From positions 1 through 8,840 of the forward strand of contig JAEDKB010000054.1 in the NCBI GenBank assembly GCA_016296045.1: a stretch of 8,840 nucleotides of DNA, given 5' to 3'. This DNA comes from Oscillospiraceae bacterium (GTDB lineage Bacteria; Bacillota; Clostridia; Oscillospirales; Oscillospiraceae). A program made the position numbers and the translations under genes. Below, piece after piece: positions 1 through 7,586 of this stretch. Position 1 is the stretch's first letter; each line of letters begins with the position of its first letter. The notes below the pieces were generated by a model. It made no database searches. It saw nothing but the letters and a program-made list of their open reading frames with translations, and was not told the DNA's origin.

Positions 1-17
1 CGAAAAGAGGTCTTGCT

Positions 18-923
18 ATGAGTTTACTTGATTGGCTGAAGGTGCTGGTTCTCGGCATCGTGGAGGGCATTACGGAATGGCTTCCGATCAGCAGCACCGG
101 ACATATGATCCTTGTGGATAATCTTTGGGTGACGAAGAACAGCGTCATGACCGAAGAATTCATGGAAATGTTCACCGTTGTCATCCAGCTTGGCGCTATT
201 CTGGCGGTCGTCGTGCTGTATTTCAAAAAACTTTGGCCGTTCCATACCAAGCGTCTGCGTCCGCATCGTTCGTGGTTTGCAGAGCACAGCAGCAACAAGG
301 CAATCGGCGGCGTTCAGAATTTCTGCGATAACTACTGCTGGATGGATAAGATTGTCATGTGGCTGAAGATCGCGGTTTCCTGTCTGCCGGCAATCATCAT
401 CGGTCTGCCGCTTGACGACTGGATGGACGAACACCTCTACACCCCCGTGGTCGTAGCGCTGATGCTGATTCTCTACGGTGTCGCGTTCCTCTTTATTGAG
501 CGCTTCAACAAGCGCCGCAAGCCGCGAATCAACACGCTGGCAGAGCTGACGTGGAAGGATGCCGCGCTGATCGGTGTTTTTCAGGTGCTTTCGCTGGTTC
601 CGGGCACTTCTCGTTCCGGTGCGACCATTCTGGGCGGAATTTTGATCGGCGCTTCACGCGGAGTGGCTGCGGAATACACCTTCTTCCTTGCCATTCCGGT
701 CATGTTCGGTGCATCCTTGCTGAAAATCGTCAAATTCGGCTTCGGCTTTACCGGAACTCAGCTCGGCGTTTTGCTGCTGGGTATGGCGGTCGCATTCGTG
801 GTTTCCGTAATCGCCATCAAGTTCTTGATCGGCTATATCAAAAAGCATGACTTCTCCGCGTTCGGCTGGTATCGAATCGCTCTCGGCGCAATCGTGCTCA
901 TCTATGCCATCTTTGCATCCTGA
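18..923 (+). CDS. uppP: Undecaprenyl-diphosphatase UppP (BacA family)
   Basis: Integral membrane enzyme that removes one phosphate from undecaprenyl diphosphate, regenerating the lipid carrier used for peptidoglycan and other wall polymers; overexpression of the family gives bacitracin resistance. The 301-residue product carries both family signatures: the N-terminal motif EGITEWLPISSTGH (residues 16-29, with E16, E20 and H29 matching the known catalytic glutamates and histidine) and PGTSRSG (195-201, with R199 as the conserved arginine). Several hydrophobic segments alternate with short loops, as expected for a polytopic protein. It is about 28 residues longer than E. coli UppP; the extra length lies mostly in a hydrophilic loop at about residues 71-112 (many H, R, K, N and two Cys). 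ATG 18 is preceded by an AGAGG ribosome binding site at 6-10. It converges on the clpC-like gene with 11 bases between stop codons. Family assignment is secure. Confidence 0.97.
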   Translation: MSLLDWLKVLVLGIVEGITEWLPISSTGHMILVDNLWVTKNSVMTEEFMEMFTVVIQLGAILAVVVLYFKKLWPFHTKRLRPHRSWFAEHSSNKAIGGVQNFCDNYCWMDKIVMWLKIAVSCLPAIIIGLPLDDWMDEHLYTPVVVALMLILYGVAFLFIERFNKRRKPRINTLAELTWKDAALIGVFQVLSLVPGTSRSGATILGGILIGASRGVAAEYTFFLAIPVMFGASLLKIVKFGFGFTGTQLGVLLLGMAVAFVVSVIAIKFLIGYIKKHDFSAFGWYRIALGAIVLIYAIFAS

Positions 924-939
924 CGCTTTTTTCGTCAGG
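919..939. terminator. Palindrome holding both stop codons of uppP and the clpC-like gene
   Basis: CCTGACG (919-925) and CGTCAGG (933-939) form a perfect 7-bp stem with a seven-base CT-rich loop. The TGA of uppP (921-923) and the TGA of the convergent minus-strand gene (937-935) occupy mirror positions in the stem. The T-run lies in the loop rather than after the stem, so it is not a standard intrinsic terminator; I see no better one between the two genes. Ending transcription here is an inference. Confidence 0.4.
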
Positions 940-3217
940 AAAGCAGAAGATTGCCGTCTTTTACCTGTACGCTGACGGACAGCTCCCGGCTTTCCGACAG
1001 CAGGCGCGCTGCCAAAGGCGCTTCCAGCTCTTTGTGCAGCAAATGCCGCAAAGTCCGTGCGCCGCTGCCCTTGCCAAGGCATTTTTTTGCAAGGCAGGCG
1101 GCGACCTCCGGCGCATAGGTCAGTTTCAAATGCAGCTTTTCTCCGCGTTCCTGCAGAGAGGAAAGCTGCATTTTTGCGATTTTTTCCAATTCCGGCTGGC
1201 CAAGGGGACGGAATACGGCAATGCAGTCGATGCGTCCGAGCAGCTCGGGCGAAAAATGCTCGCGCAGCGTTTGGAGGTGTAAATCCTCCAAGGAGGCCTC
1301 AAAGCCCAGAGCGCCGCGCTTTGCAGACGCGCTGCCCAAATTGGAGGTCATCACAAGCAGGGTGTTCCGAAAATCGATCTGACGACCTTCGGAGTCGGTC
1401 AGAATTCCGTCCTCCAGAATTTGCAGCAGCAGTCCGCAGATATCCGGATGCGCCTTTTCCAGCTCGTCCAGAAGGACAAGGGAATACGGCTTGCGCCGTA
1501 CCTGCTCGGAAAGCTGTCCGCCCTCCCCGTGGCCGACGTAGCCCGGAGGAGCGCCGATCAACCGCGAAACAGAGAATTTTTCCATATATTCCGACATATC
1601 AATGCGGATCAGGCTTTTTTCGTCGCCGTAAACCGCCTCAGCCAGCGCCTTGCAAAGCTCTGTTTTTCCCACGCCGGTCGGACCGGTAAACAGCATCGCG
1701 GCGATTGGGCGTTTTCCCTCAGACAGACCGGAGCGTCCCCGCCGCACCGCTTCGGCAACGGCGCGCACGGCGCTGTCCTGACCGACGATGCGCTTGCAGA
1801 GCGTTGTCTCCAGCTGCAGAAGCTGCTGCTTTTCCGAACGCGAAATGGTGCCGAGCGGAATTCCCGTGCGGCTGGAAACCACCGCCATAATATCGGAGGC
1901 ATCGACCGTTTGCAGGCAGGCAGGGGCACGATTGAGACGGCTTAAATCGTCACGCAGCTTGGCTGCCTGCTCATACCGTCCGTCACGAACTGCCTCGTGC
2001 AGCGCATTTTCCAGCTCCCGCGCCGTATCCGGCGGACAGAGCAGATTGCGGCGCATGGCAGCGCAGGCGGCGCCCTCGTCCAGAAGATCCAGCGCTTTGT
2101 CCGGCAGATACTTGTCCGTCAGATAGCGGCACGACAGCTCGATTGCGGCATCGATGGCGCTGTCGCTGATGGGCAGATGATGATGCGCTTCCAGCATAGA
2201 GCGCAGACCCTCGAGAATTTCCCGCGCTTCTGCCTTTGACGGCTCTGCCACCTGCACGGCACGAAAACGACGTTCCAGCGCGGCATCTTTTTCAATATGC
2301 TTGCGGTATTCCGTCAGCGTTGTGGCTCCGATGAGCTGCAATTCGCCGCGGCCGAGTGCCGGCTTGAGCAGATTCGCCGCGTCAATCGCGCCCTCTGCGG
2401 CACCCGCTCCGACCATCGTGTGCATTTCGTCGATGAAGAGAATGATATTTCCGGCACGGCGCACCTCGATCAGAATGTCCCGAATGCGTTCTTCGAACTC
2501 ACCACGGTATTTTGTTCCGGCGATCAGGCTTGCAATATCCAACATATAAAGATGCTTGTCGCGCAGACAATCCGGAACGGCACCGGCAGCGATTGCCTGC
2601 GCCACACCCTCCACAACGGCGGTTTTGCCGACACCCGGCTGACCGATGAGCGCGGGATTGTTTTTCTGCTTGCGCGACAGGATCCTCAGCACGGTTTCAA
2701 TTTCCTTCTGCCGTCCGATAATGCGTCCGGCAGAGGACGCAGTTGCCACCAGATCCACGCCGAATTGATCCAACAGTCTGGAATTTTGCATGGTTTGCTC
2801 CTTTCGGGCGCTTTGACCCTCGTAGAGATTGGTAAACAGAAGATCGGCATCGATCCGACATCCGGCAAGCAATGTGCTTGCGCCGTTTTCGCCGTCGCGC
2901 AGCATGGCGCGCAAAAGACCCTCCGGCTGAACGGGACGTTCCTCATTTGCCGCCAGTAAAATACAGCGTCTTGCCCGTTCGGACAGCCCCTGCGCCAGAT
3001 ATTTACAGACGCTTCCGCGGCCGCGCTGCCGCAGCAGATGTCCGAAGAGCTCCTGAGCGCTCAGACCCTGCCGCTCTAACTGCTTTCGGGCAGAGCACTG
3101 CGTCATGGCAATGCCGATCAGCAGATGCTCCGTGCCGACATAGCTGTGCCCCATCGTGCACGCCACCGCCCACGCCGAACGAAAAACGCATATCGTCTGC
3201 TCACTCTTTTTTTTCAA
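935..3217 (-). CDS. clpC: ClpC-like AAA+ ATPase, divergent and cysteine-rich (Clp protease unfoldase subunit)
   Basis: Hsp100 unfoldase that uses two stacked AAA+ rings to unfold proteins and thread them into ClpP. With the TTG start at 3217 the product has 760 residues (B. subtilis ClpC is about 810). Domains: degenerate Clp_N repeats (about 10-60 and a shortened second copy at 78-125); D1 with Walker A GQPGVGKT (192-199), Walker B ILFIDE (259-264) and arginine-finger segment ERRF (315-318); a short UVR-like middle segment (about 400-428), the ClpC type rather than the long ClpB coiled coil; D2 with GPTGVGKT (512-519) and LVLLDE (580-585); and a C-terminal ClpB_D2-small domain. L637-G638-F639 sits where ClpC has its ClpP-docking tripeptide, so a ClpP partner is likely. 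Seventeen cysteines are spread along the chain. No ctsR, mcsA or mcsB is adjacent and I found no CtsR or CIRCE operator. It may be a second, specialised ClpC. The AAA+ Clp call is secure; the gene symbol is less so. Confidence 0.9.
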   Translation of the reverse strand: MKKKSEQTICVFRSAWAVACTMGHSYVGTEHLLIGIAMTQCSARKQLERQGLSAQELFGHLLRQRGRGSVCKYLAQGLSERARRCILLAANEERPVQPEGLLRAMLRDGENGASTLLAGCRIDADLLFTNLYEGQSARKEQTMQNSRLLDQFGVDLVATASSAGRIIGRQKEIETVLRILSRKQKNNPALIGQPGVGKTAVVEGVAQAIAAGAVPDCLRDKHLYMLDIASLIAGTKYRGEFEERIRDILIEVRRAGNIILFIDEMHTMVGAGAAEGAIDAANLLKPALGRGELQLIGATTLTEYRKHIEKDAALERRFRAVQVAEPSKAEAREILEGLRSMLEAHHHLPISDSAIDAAIELSCRYLTDKYLPDKALDLLDEGAACAAMRRNLLCPPDTARELENALHEAVRDGRYEQAAKLRDDLSRLNRAPACLQTVDASDIMAVVSSRTGIPLGTISRSEKQQLLQLETTLCKRIVGQDSAVRAVAEAVRRGRSGLSEGKRPIAAMLFTGPTGVGKTELCKALAEAVYGDEKSLIRIDMSEYMEKFSVSRLIGAPPGYVGHGEGGQLSEQVRRKPYSLVLLDELEKAHPDICGLLLQILEDGILTDSEGRQIDFRNTLLVMTSNLGSASAKRGALGFEASLEDLHLQTLREHFSPELLGRIDCIAVFRPLGQPELEKIAKMQLSSLQERGEKLHLKLTYAPEVAACLAKKCLGKGSGARTLRHLLHKELEAPLAARLLSESRELSVSVQVKDGNLLLS

Positions 3218-3222
3218 GCCGA

Positions 3223-3230
3223 TCTCCTCC
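3223..3230 (-). promoter_or_regulatory. Ribosome binding site fixing a TTG start for the clpC-like gene
   Basis: On the minus strand GGAGGAGA lies 5-6 bases before a TTG codon at 3217. The first ATG in this frame is at 3301, adds 28 residues unrelated to Clp N-domains, lies upstream of the likely promoter, and has no comparable Shine-Dalgarno sequence. The TTG start gives an N-terminus (MKKKSEQ...) that leads directly into the Clp_N fold. Confidence 0.8.
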
Positions 3231-3259
3231 ACGGGAAAGTGTAGCCGTATGGACAAAAA

Positions 3260-3288
3260 ATCATACCTGCGAAAAAAATCGATGTTTC
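3260..3288 (-). promoter_or_regulatory. Possible promoter of the clpC-like gene
   Basis: On the minus strand TATGAT (3260-3265) is a 5-of-6 match to the -10 consensus. A weak -35 candidate, GAAACA (3283-3288), lies 17 bp upstream. The spacing is right and the region is AT-rich with T-runs, but the -35 is poor. Transcription would start about 35 bases before the TTG codon. No heat-shock repressor operator is visible around it. Confidence 0.35.
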
Positions 3289-3310
3289 TGTGTTTTACCA
3301 TTTGCTTTTT

Positions 3311-3340
3311 TTGAAAAACGTGATAGAATGATGATACAAT
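3311..3340 (+). promoter_or_regulatory. Sigma-A-type promoter of the ferredoxin gene
   Basis: TTGAAA (3311-3316) and TACAAT (3335-3340) are separated by 18 bp, each close to the vegetative consensus. The expected start near 3347 leaves a leader of under 20 bases before the ATG at 3364, with AGGAGG at 3351-3356. It faces away from the clpC-like gene, so the roughly 145-bp gap is a divergent promoter region. Confidence 0.65.
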
Positions 3341-3363
3341 CCATACTTACAGGAGGCAAAATC

Positions 3364-3534
3364 ATGGCATATTTTATCACTGACGCTTGCGCAAAGTGCG
3401 GAAGCTGTGCTGATAGCTGCCCGCTCGGCATCATTTCCGAGGGCGACGACAAGTACGTTATTGATGCGGATCAGTGCGTCGAATGCGGCTCCTGCGCTGC
3501 AGCCTGCCCGCTCGAAGCGATTGAGCAGCAGTAA
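3364..3534 (+). CDS. Clostridial-type 2[4Fe-4S] ferredoxin
   Basis: Small soluble electron carrier of low redox potential, typical of fermentative anaerobes, where it serves partners such as pyruvate:ferredoxin oxidoreductase and hydrogenase. The 56-residue product has two complete CxxCxxCxxxCP motifs: Cys9, 12, 15 and 19 followed by Pro20, and Cys38, 41, 44 and 48 followed by Pro49, giving eight ligands for two [4Fe-4S] clusters. Length and internal duplication match classic Clostridium ferredoxins. The ATG at 3364 is chosen because AGGAGG stands 7 bases upstream and the protein then begins MAYFITDACAKCG, the canonical N-terminus; the frame is open far upstream into clpC but that part has no ferredoxin sequence. 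It is a single-gene unit, with its own promoter and a strong terminator directly after the TAA. Confidence 0.96.
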   Translation: MAYFITDACAKCGSCADSCPLGIISEGDDKYVIDADQCVECGSCAAACPLEAIEQQ

Positions 3535-3544
3535 AAAGAAGAAT

Positions 3545-3580
3545 AACCGGCCTGTACCGATGTGCAGGCCGGTTGTTTTC
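3545..3580 (+). terminator. Intrinsic terminator after the ferredoxin gene
   Basis: AACCGGCCTG (3545-3554) and CAGGCCGGTT (3565-3574) form a perfect 10-bp GC-rich stem around a 10-base loop that can add two weaker pairs. The stem is followed by GTTTTC, a short T-tract. It begins 10 bases after the ferredoxin stop codon. Confidence 0.85.
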
Positions 3581-3607
3581 GGTTAAACGATTTTTGATGG
3601 GGGAAGT

Positions 3608-4321
3608 ATGACAGAAGCACTTTGGAACGGCATATCGATGGAGCAAGGCGAGGACGGCTTTCGTCTGGGAACGGATTCCGTGCTTCTGGCACAGTTTATT
3701 TCGGTGCCTCCGAGGGCAAGGATCGCAGATCTCGGTTCCGGCTGCGGAACGCTTGGACTGCTGCTGTGCGCGGATTTGCCGGACTGCCGCGTAACAGGTG
3801 TGGAGCTGGATGAAAAGGCGCATCGTTTGGCGCTTTTGAATATCCGACAAAACGCTTTGCAGGACAGAATGGCCTCAGTGCATGGCGATGTGCGTGAGAT
3901 TCGGAGTCTGCTGGAAGCAAACAGCTTTGACTGCGTGATTTCCAATCCGCCCTATTTTCCGGCAGGCAGCGGAAAACGCAGCAAGCAGCACGCCATGGCG
4001 CGCAGTGAGGAAACGCTGCCGCTGGAGGCGCTTTGTGCGGCGGCGGCCTATCTTCTGCCCACCGGCGGACGGTTTGCGCTGGTGCACCGTCCGGAGCGGC
4101 TGTGTGATATCTTCTGCGCGCTGCGCGAAAACGGGCTGGAGCCGAAGCGGATTCGCTTTGTCCGCCACACGGAGCAAGCCCCCGTCTGCCTGGTTTTGGT
4201 GGAAGCGCGGCGCGGCGGCAGACCCGGCCTGACCTATCTTCCCGATTTGATTGAATTTACTCCCGACGGCGCGGAAACCGAGCTGTATCGCGCCGCCTAT
4301 CACAGAGGTGAAGCATTATGA
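3608..4321 (+). CDS. trmN6: tRNA1(Val) (adenine37-N6)-methyltransferase (TrmN6/YabB family)
   Basis: Class I SAM-dependent methyltransferase expected to methylate N6 of adenosine 37, beside the anticodon of tRNA(Val). The 237-residue Rossmann-fold product opens with the family's substrate-side segment (GFRLGTDSVLLAQF, 17-30), then the SAM-binding glycine motif DLGSGCGTLG (41-50), an acidic residue ending strand 2 (E66), and the catalytic NPPY motif (113-116) of N6-adenine enzymes. The ATG at 3608 follows a GGGGGAAG ribosome binding site closely. The gene overlaps rsmI by 4 bases (ATGA), so they are translationally coupled. In Bacillus the same two genes (yabB, yabC) flank the GIY-YIG gene yazA, which is absent here. 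I see no strong promoter in the 73 bp after the ferredoxin stop, so read-through of that terminator is possible. The methyltransferase class is certain; the exact tRNA target is inferred from family and neighbour. Confidence 0.88.
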   Translation: MTEALWNGISMEQGEDGFRLGTDSVLLAQFISVPPRARIADLGSGCGTLGLLLCADLPDCRVTGVELDEKAHRLALLNIRQNALQDRMASVHGDVREIRSLLEANSFDCVISNPPYFPAGSGKRSKQHAMARSEETLPLEALCAAAAYLLPTGGRFALVHRPERLCDIFCALRENGLEPKRIRFVRHTEQAPVCLVLVEARRGGRPGLTYLPDLIEFTPDGAETELYRAAYHRGEAL

Positions 4322-5145
4322 GCGGAACGCTGACACTGGTTCCCACACCGATCGGCAATCTGTCCGACATTTCCCCGCGTTGTGCGCAGGCGCTTGCACA
4401 GGCAGACTTTATTGCCGCAGAGGATACCCGCGTGACCTTGAAGCTTTTGAATCACTTGGGAATCAAAAAACCGCTGGTCAGCTACTATGAGCACAATAAG
4501 GAATTCAGCGGCAAAAAAATTCTGGAGCGGATTCTCGCCGGAGAAAACTGTGCGCAGGTGTCCGATGCCGGCTCTCCGGCCATCTCCGACCCCGGAGAGG
4601 ATCTGGTGCGGCTGTGCGCGGAAAACGGAGTGCTTGTTACGGCGATTCCCGGTCCGTGTGCGGCGATCACCGCGCTGAGCATTTCCGGACTTCCGACCGG
4701 ACGGTTTACCTTTGAGGGCTTTCTCTCGACAACAAAAAAGAACCGCGCCGCACACCTGAAATCGCTGGAAAAGGAAACGAGGACGATGATCTTCTACGAA
4801 GCGCCGCACAAGCTGACGGCAACGGTGCAGGATCTTCTGAAAGCCTTTGGTTCGGAGCGAAGAGTTTCCTTCTGCCGTGAGCTGACCAAGCTTCACGAGG
4901 AGGTGCTGCGTATGACGCTGGGACAGGCAGCGGATTACTATGCCGAGCACACCCCACGCGGCGAATATGTTCTGATTGTCGAGGGTGCGGCGGAAAGGGA
5001 GGAAATCGGCGTTACGCTGGAGCAGGCGCTGGAGCGTGTGCGCACCCTGATGGGCGGCGGCAGCAGCAAAAAGGATGCCGTGCGTCAGGTTTCGCAGGAA
5101 ACGGGCTTTCCGAAAAACACCCTGTATGACGCGGCGATTCGCTGA
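4318..5145 (+). CDS. rsmI: 16S rRNA (cytidine1402-2'-O)-methyltransferase RsmI
   Basis: Methylates the 2'-hydroxyl of C1402 in the ribosomal P site, where with RsmH it tunes decoding fidelity. The 275-residue product is a tetrapyrrole-methylase-fold (class III) enzyme with all the RsmI landmarks: TPIGNL (10-15), AEDTR (34-38), SDAGSPAISDPG (82-93), PGP (111-113), GFL (134-136) and YEAPHK (160-165). It ends in the short C-terminal helical segment (SSKKDAVRQV..., about 249-275) usual for the family. Length is close to the typical 280-290. The start ATG overlaps the trmN6 stop, with AGAGGTG at 4304-4310 as ribosome binding site. It is the last gene of the two-gene operon and is followed by a strong hairpin. 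Confidence 0.96.
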   Translation: MSGTLTLVPTPIGNLSDISPRCAQALAQADFIAAEDTRVTLKLLNHLGIKKPLVSYYEHNKEFSGKKILERILAGENCAQVSDAGSPAISDPGEDLVRLCAENGVLVTAIPGPCAAITALSISGLPTGRFTFEGFLSTTKKNRAAHLKSLEKETRTMIFYEAPHKLTATVQDLLKAFGSERRVSFCRELTKLHEEVLRMTLGQAADYYAEHTPRGEYVLIVEGAAEREEIGVTLEQALERVRTLMGGGSSKKDAVRQVSQETGFPKNTLYDAAIR

Positions 5146-5165
5146 CATTGAAGAGAAAAAGCGCA

Positions 5166-5218
5166 AAAAGAATCCACACAAAATGGGCGGTTTTCCCGCC
5201 TTTTGTGTGGATTCTTTT
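5166..5218. terminator. Long bidirectional intrinsic terminator between rsmI and the yfbR-like gene
   Basis: AAAAGAATCCACACAAAA (5166-5183) pairs perfectly over 18 bp with 5201-5218. Inside it GGCGG (5186-5190) pairs with CCGCC (5196-5200) after a two-base bulge, closing a TTTTC loop. The A/T ends provide T-tracts on either strand, so the hairpin can stop both rsmI transcription (+) and the convergent yfbR-like operon (-). Confidence 0.88.
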
Positions 5219-5250
5219 GGTGATACCCGACCGGAGAAGAGAAAGTTTTT

Positions 5251-5829
5251 TTATTCCAATTCGTCGAGATTTTTGGAAAACGGAGACAGACAGTGCGCCA
5301 TAAACCACTCCAGCTCCGGCAGGTGCATCTTTTCCAGCGCCTTGCGCGTCTGTTTCGCGGCGGATTCAAACTCCTGATTGCCGGCTTTCAGCTCTTCCAT
5401 GCATTTGATGTGTGCCGAAAGCTTGTCGGCCGCTTTGACAATATCCAGCACGGACGGGTCATCCTCATGCACAAGCGGCGCATAGCTCGGACGGAGCTGC
5501 TCCGGCAGCATTTCCAGCAGCTTATCGCCGCTGATGCGTTCGACCTGCTTATAGGCCTGCTTGATATCGGGATTATAGTATTTGATCGGCGTGGGAAGGT
5601 CGCCCGTGAGAATTTCCGAAGCATCGTGGAACAGGGCGGCAGTCGCACAGCGTTCCGGATCGGCCTGCAGACCGAGAATGTCGCGCCGGATCAGCGCAAG
5701 CGCATGCGCCAGAACAGCAACCTGATGGCTGTGCTCCTGCACATTCTCGGAAAAAGTGTTTCGCATCAATCCCCATCGCGTGATATAGCGCATACGCGAC
5801 AGCAGGGCAAAAAACCGATATTCTTCCAT
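5251..5829 (-). CDS. yfbR: HD-domain 5'-deoxynucleotidase, YfbR type
   Basis: Metal-dependent phosphohydrolase expected to dephosphorylate deoxyribonucleoside 5'-monophosphates, helping to balance the dNTP pool. The 192-residue product aligns by eye along its whole length with E. coli YfbR (199 residues). It shares R18, W19 (selectivity for the deoxy sugar), H33, the HD pair H68-D69, E72, the stretch TGDLPTPIKY (75-84) and the second metal aspartate D135 within KAADKL. All known active-site residues are therefore present. The ATG at 5829 has a GGAGAA ribosome binding site inside the 22-bp gap after the DUF2207 gene, so the two are probably co-transcribed. The functional link to that membrane protein is unknown. 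The gene ends 32 bp before the shared bidirectional terminator. Confidence 0.93.
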   Translation of the reverse strand: MEEYRFFALLSRMRYITRWGLMRNTFSENVQEHSHQVAVLAHALALIRRDILGLQADPERCATAALFHDASEILTGDLPTPIKYYNPDIKQAYKQVERISGDKLLEMLPEQLRPSYAPLVHEDDPSVLDIVKAADKLSAHIKCMEELKAGNQEFESAAKQTRKALEKMHLPELEWFMAHCLSPFSKNLDELE

Positions 5830-5851
5830 TCGGGGTTCTCCTTTTTTAATA

Positions 5852-7582
5852 TCATCCGCGTCCGGTCACCGTTTGCAGACCGGAAACAATGCTGTTCGGC
5901 TCATTGCGGATCGAATTCATCAGATTTTCATACAGCGCCAAAAACTCCGTAGGAGATTTCGGCGTAAAGGCGGCGTCCGTCAGCCACGCACAGGGCTCAA
6001 TCTTCCAGCGGGCAAAGTGCTTGCAGAAGTGTTTTCCGATGCCGAGGCATTCGGCATAGGGAAGCATCCGATAAAAATACTGACTGTCGTTATGTACGAT
6101 CTGCAAAGCGTCCTCCGGATCCATTTTGTACAGATAGCGGCGCAGACCGATGATCTGACGGACATACTCTTCGCCTGCTTTGGTGCGTCTGCCGCCGAAC
6201 TGGGTCAGAAGGACACTCAGAAGCTGCATCAAAAGATTCACGATCATCAACGCAAGCGTCTGCCCGATGGCGGAAAAGACAATCAAAAGCGTGAGGGAGA
6301 TCAATCCGCAGATCAGACGCAGCAGACGGTGGCGGCGGTAGATCGCGTCAACGGCAAATTGAACAACGGCGCACAGCAGCACACCCAAAACACTCGTCAG
6401 GGGCAGCAGGAACCAGCGCAGGGTGTTGGCAGGCAGCAACTGGTCAAAGGTTGCCATGGAGAGAAAGAATGCCGCGAAAAGAACGATGGCGCGCAGAAGA
6501 TACGGACTTCCGGCTTTTTTGCGGAAAATCCGATGCAGCCATGATTTGCGGATGGCTTCCGAATTGGTGCGGCAGACGGCGCGGAAGCGTTTGCCCAAAG
6601 CGTCACAGGAAGAGCCGCTGCGGAAGATCGCCTGAAACAGTCTGCATTCTGCGGCAGAGCGCTCATTGCCCATATCCATCTGCTTGCGAAGGAGAATGCG
6701 TCCGTTGCGGCTGCGATGAACGGTCAGGTAGCCGAGATTGCCCCAATGTGCCAGCATTGCCGCGATATCGGGCTTTTCTCCAAAAAGCTGACAGGGAATT
6801 TCGCCGGCGGTTGCGTCGTTGCCGGGAAGCGGACGTTTCGCTGCCAGCAACAGCAGCTTTCCGCGCAGGAAGATAAACCAGTAGACGATCGCGGCAGCCA
6901 GCAGGACAAAAAACGCGATCTGGGTGACGGACATGGTACGGCCGGCTTGGTTTATGATGGTAAAGGTGTTATCCGGAAAGAGAAGGCTCATTTCCAGCGT
7001 TTCGTGGTCGATGAGCGTTTGGACGGAGTTGACCGTGAGCATCTTGCCGGAAACCTTGATTGTCAGCGAATTGTCGATGATATCGCCGTGAAAAGCGCTG
7101 TTCCATGTCGGCTGCACGGGCACATCGACGGGGAAGGTCATTCGCAGGGAATATTTCAAAATGGAGTATTCCCAGCCGCCGTCAATGACGTTGAGAAGAA
7201 ATTGCTGGAGGAATTCATCTTCCTCCTCGCCCTCAATTTTGGTAGCTGCACAGGGCAGCGTATACGAGCAGGTAAAGGTGTGGTCGCCGGAGAAACCGGA
7301 AGCGTCGGAGAAAACAGCGTAAGCCACACCGTTTTTGGTAGAAATTTTATAGTCTGCGCCGGAGGCGGAGATGCTGCCGGCGGAAGTGTTCAGGGGGAAA
7401 GAAAACGTGGTCGGAGAAGAGGTGAAATGCACCTGTGCGGTCGTGGTTACATTACAGCGTCCGTTTTCATCTACGCTGATTTCCGTGGTCACGGAGCGTA
7501 TTTCGTTGTCTACCGCGCTGACGGCGCAGGTCAGAAGAAAAACGCAGAGCAAAGCCAATACGATTCGTCGGATATAACGCAT
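5852..7582 (-). CDS. DUF2207-type membrane protein with signal peptide
   Basis: Function unknown. The 576-residue product has a signal peptide (positive MRYIRR, hydrophobic core to about residue 20, likely cleavage after VSA at 23). A beta-rich extracytoplasmic domain with many Thr/Ser and an acidic patch GEEEDE (118-123) follows to about 215. A membrane segment (220-239) comes next, then a cytoplasmic stretch with Arg/Lys-rich parts (about 240-361), three to four further membrane segments (362-378, 389-412, 421-460), and a cytoplasmic tail. The tail motif EEYVRQIIGLRRYL...FYRMLPYAECLGI (471-515) is the recognisable C-terminal part of DUF2207 proteins, in which an outside beta-domain is tethered to a membrane module. 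The ATG at 7582 is chosen over one 14 codons upstream because an ideal ribosome binding site stands directly before it and the signal peptide then starts cleanly. It is first in a probable operon with the yfbR-like gene. Family assignment is by pattern recognition. Confidence 0.82.
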   Translation of the reverse strand: MRYIRRIVLALLCVFLLTCAVSAVDNEIRSVTTEISVDENGRCNVTTTAQVHFTSSPTTFSFPLNTSAGSISASGADYKISTKNGVAYAVFSDASGFSGDHTFTCSYTLPCAATKIEGEEEDEFLQQFLLNVIDGGWEYSILKYSLRMTFPVDVPVQPTWNSAFHGDIIDNSLTIKVSGKMLTVNSVQTLIDHETLEMSLLFPDNTFTIINQAGRTMSVTQIAFFVLLAAAIVYWFIFLRGKLLLLAAKRPLPGNDATAGEIPCQLFGEKPDIAAMLAHWGNLGYLTVHRSRNGRILLRKQMDMGNERSAAECRLFQAIFRSGSSCDALGKRFRAVCRTNSEAIRKSWLHRIFRKKAGSPYLLRAIVLFAAFFLSMATFDQLLPANTLRWFLLPLTSVLGVLLCAVVQFAVDAIYRRHRLLRLICGLISLTLLIVFSAIGQTLALMIVNLLMQLLSVLLTQFGGRRTKAGEEYVRQIIGLRRYLYKMDPEDALQIVHNDSQYFYRMLPYAECLGIGKHFCKHFARWKIEPCAWLTDAAFTPKSPTEFLALYENLMNSIRNEPNSIVSGLQTVTGRG

Positions 7583-7586
7583 CTTT

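Noticed and set aside
1057..1689. Several + strand frames of 80-220 codons across the clpC-like gene (also 1421-1945 and 2297-2959)
   Set aside because: Arg/Pro/Ala-rich translations without motifs, opposite a gene with two intact AAA+ domains.
3218..3301. A longer clpC product starting at the ATG at 3301
   Set aside because: The 28 added residues do not resemble a Clp N-terminus, the likely promoter falls inside this stretch, and a strong ribosome binding site marks the TTG at 3217.
2872..3363. A ferredoxin fused to a long N-terminal extension
   Set aside because: The frame is open by chance through antisense clpC. The promoter, AGGAGG and canonical N-terminus place the start at 3364.
3218..3363. 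CtsR heptad or CIRCE operator for the clpC-like gene
   Set aside because: I looked for the GGTCAAA direct repeats and the TTAGCACTC/GAGTGCTAA inverted repeat and found neither.
4300..5181. A 293-codon open frame on the - strand across rsmI
   Set aside because: It is fully antisense to an unambiguous RsmI with all motifs, has no recognisable domain, and starts inside the bidirectional terminator.
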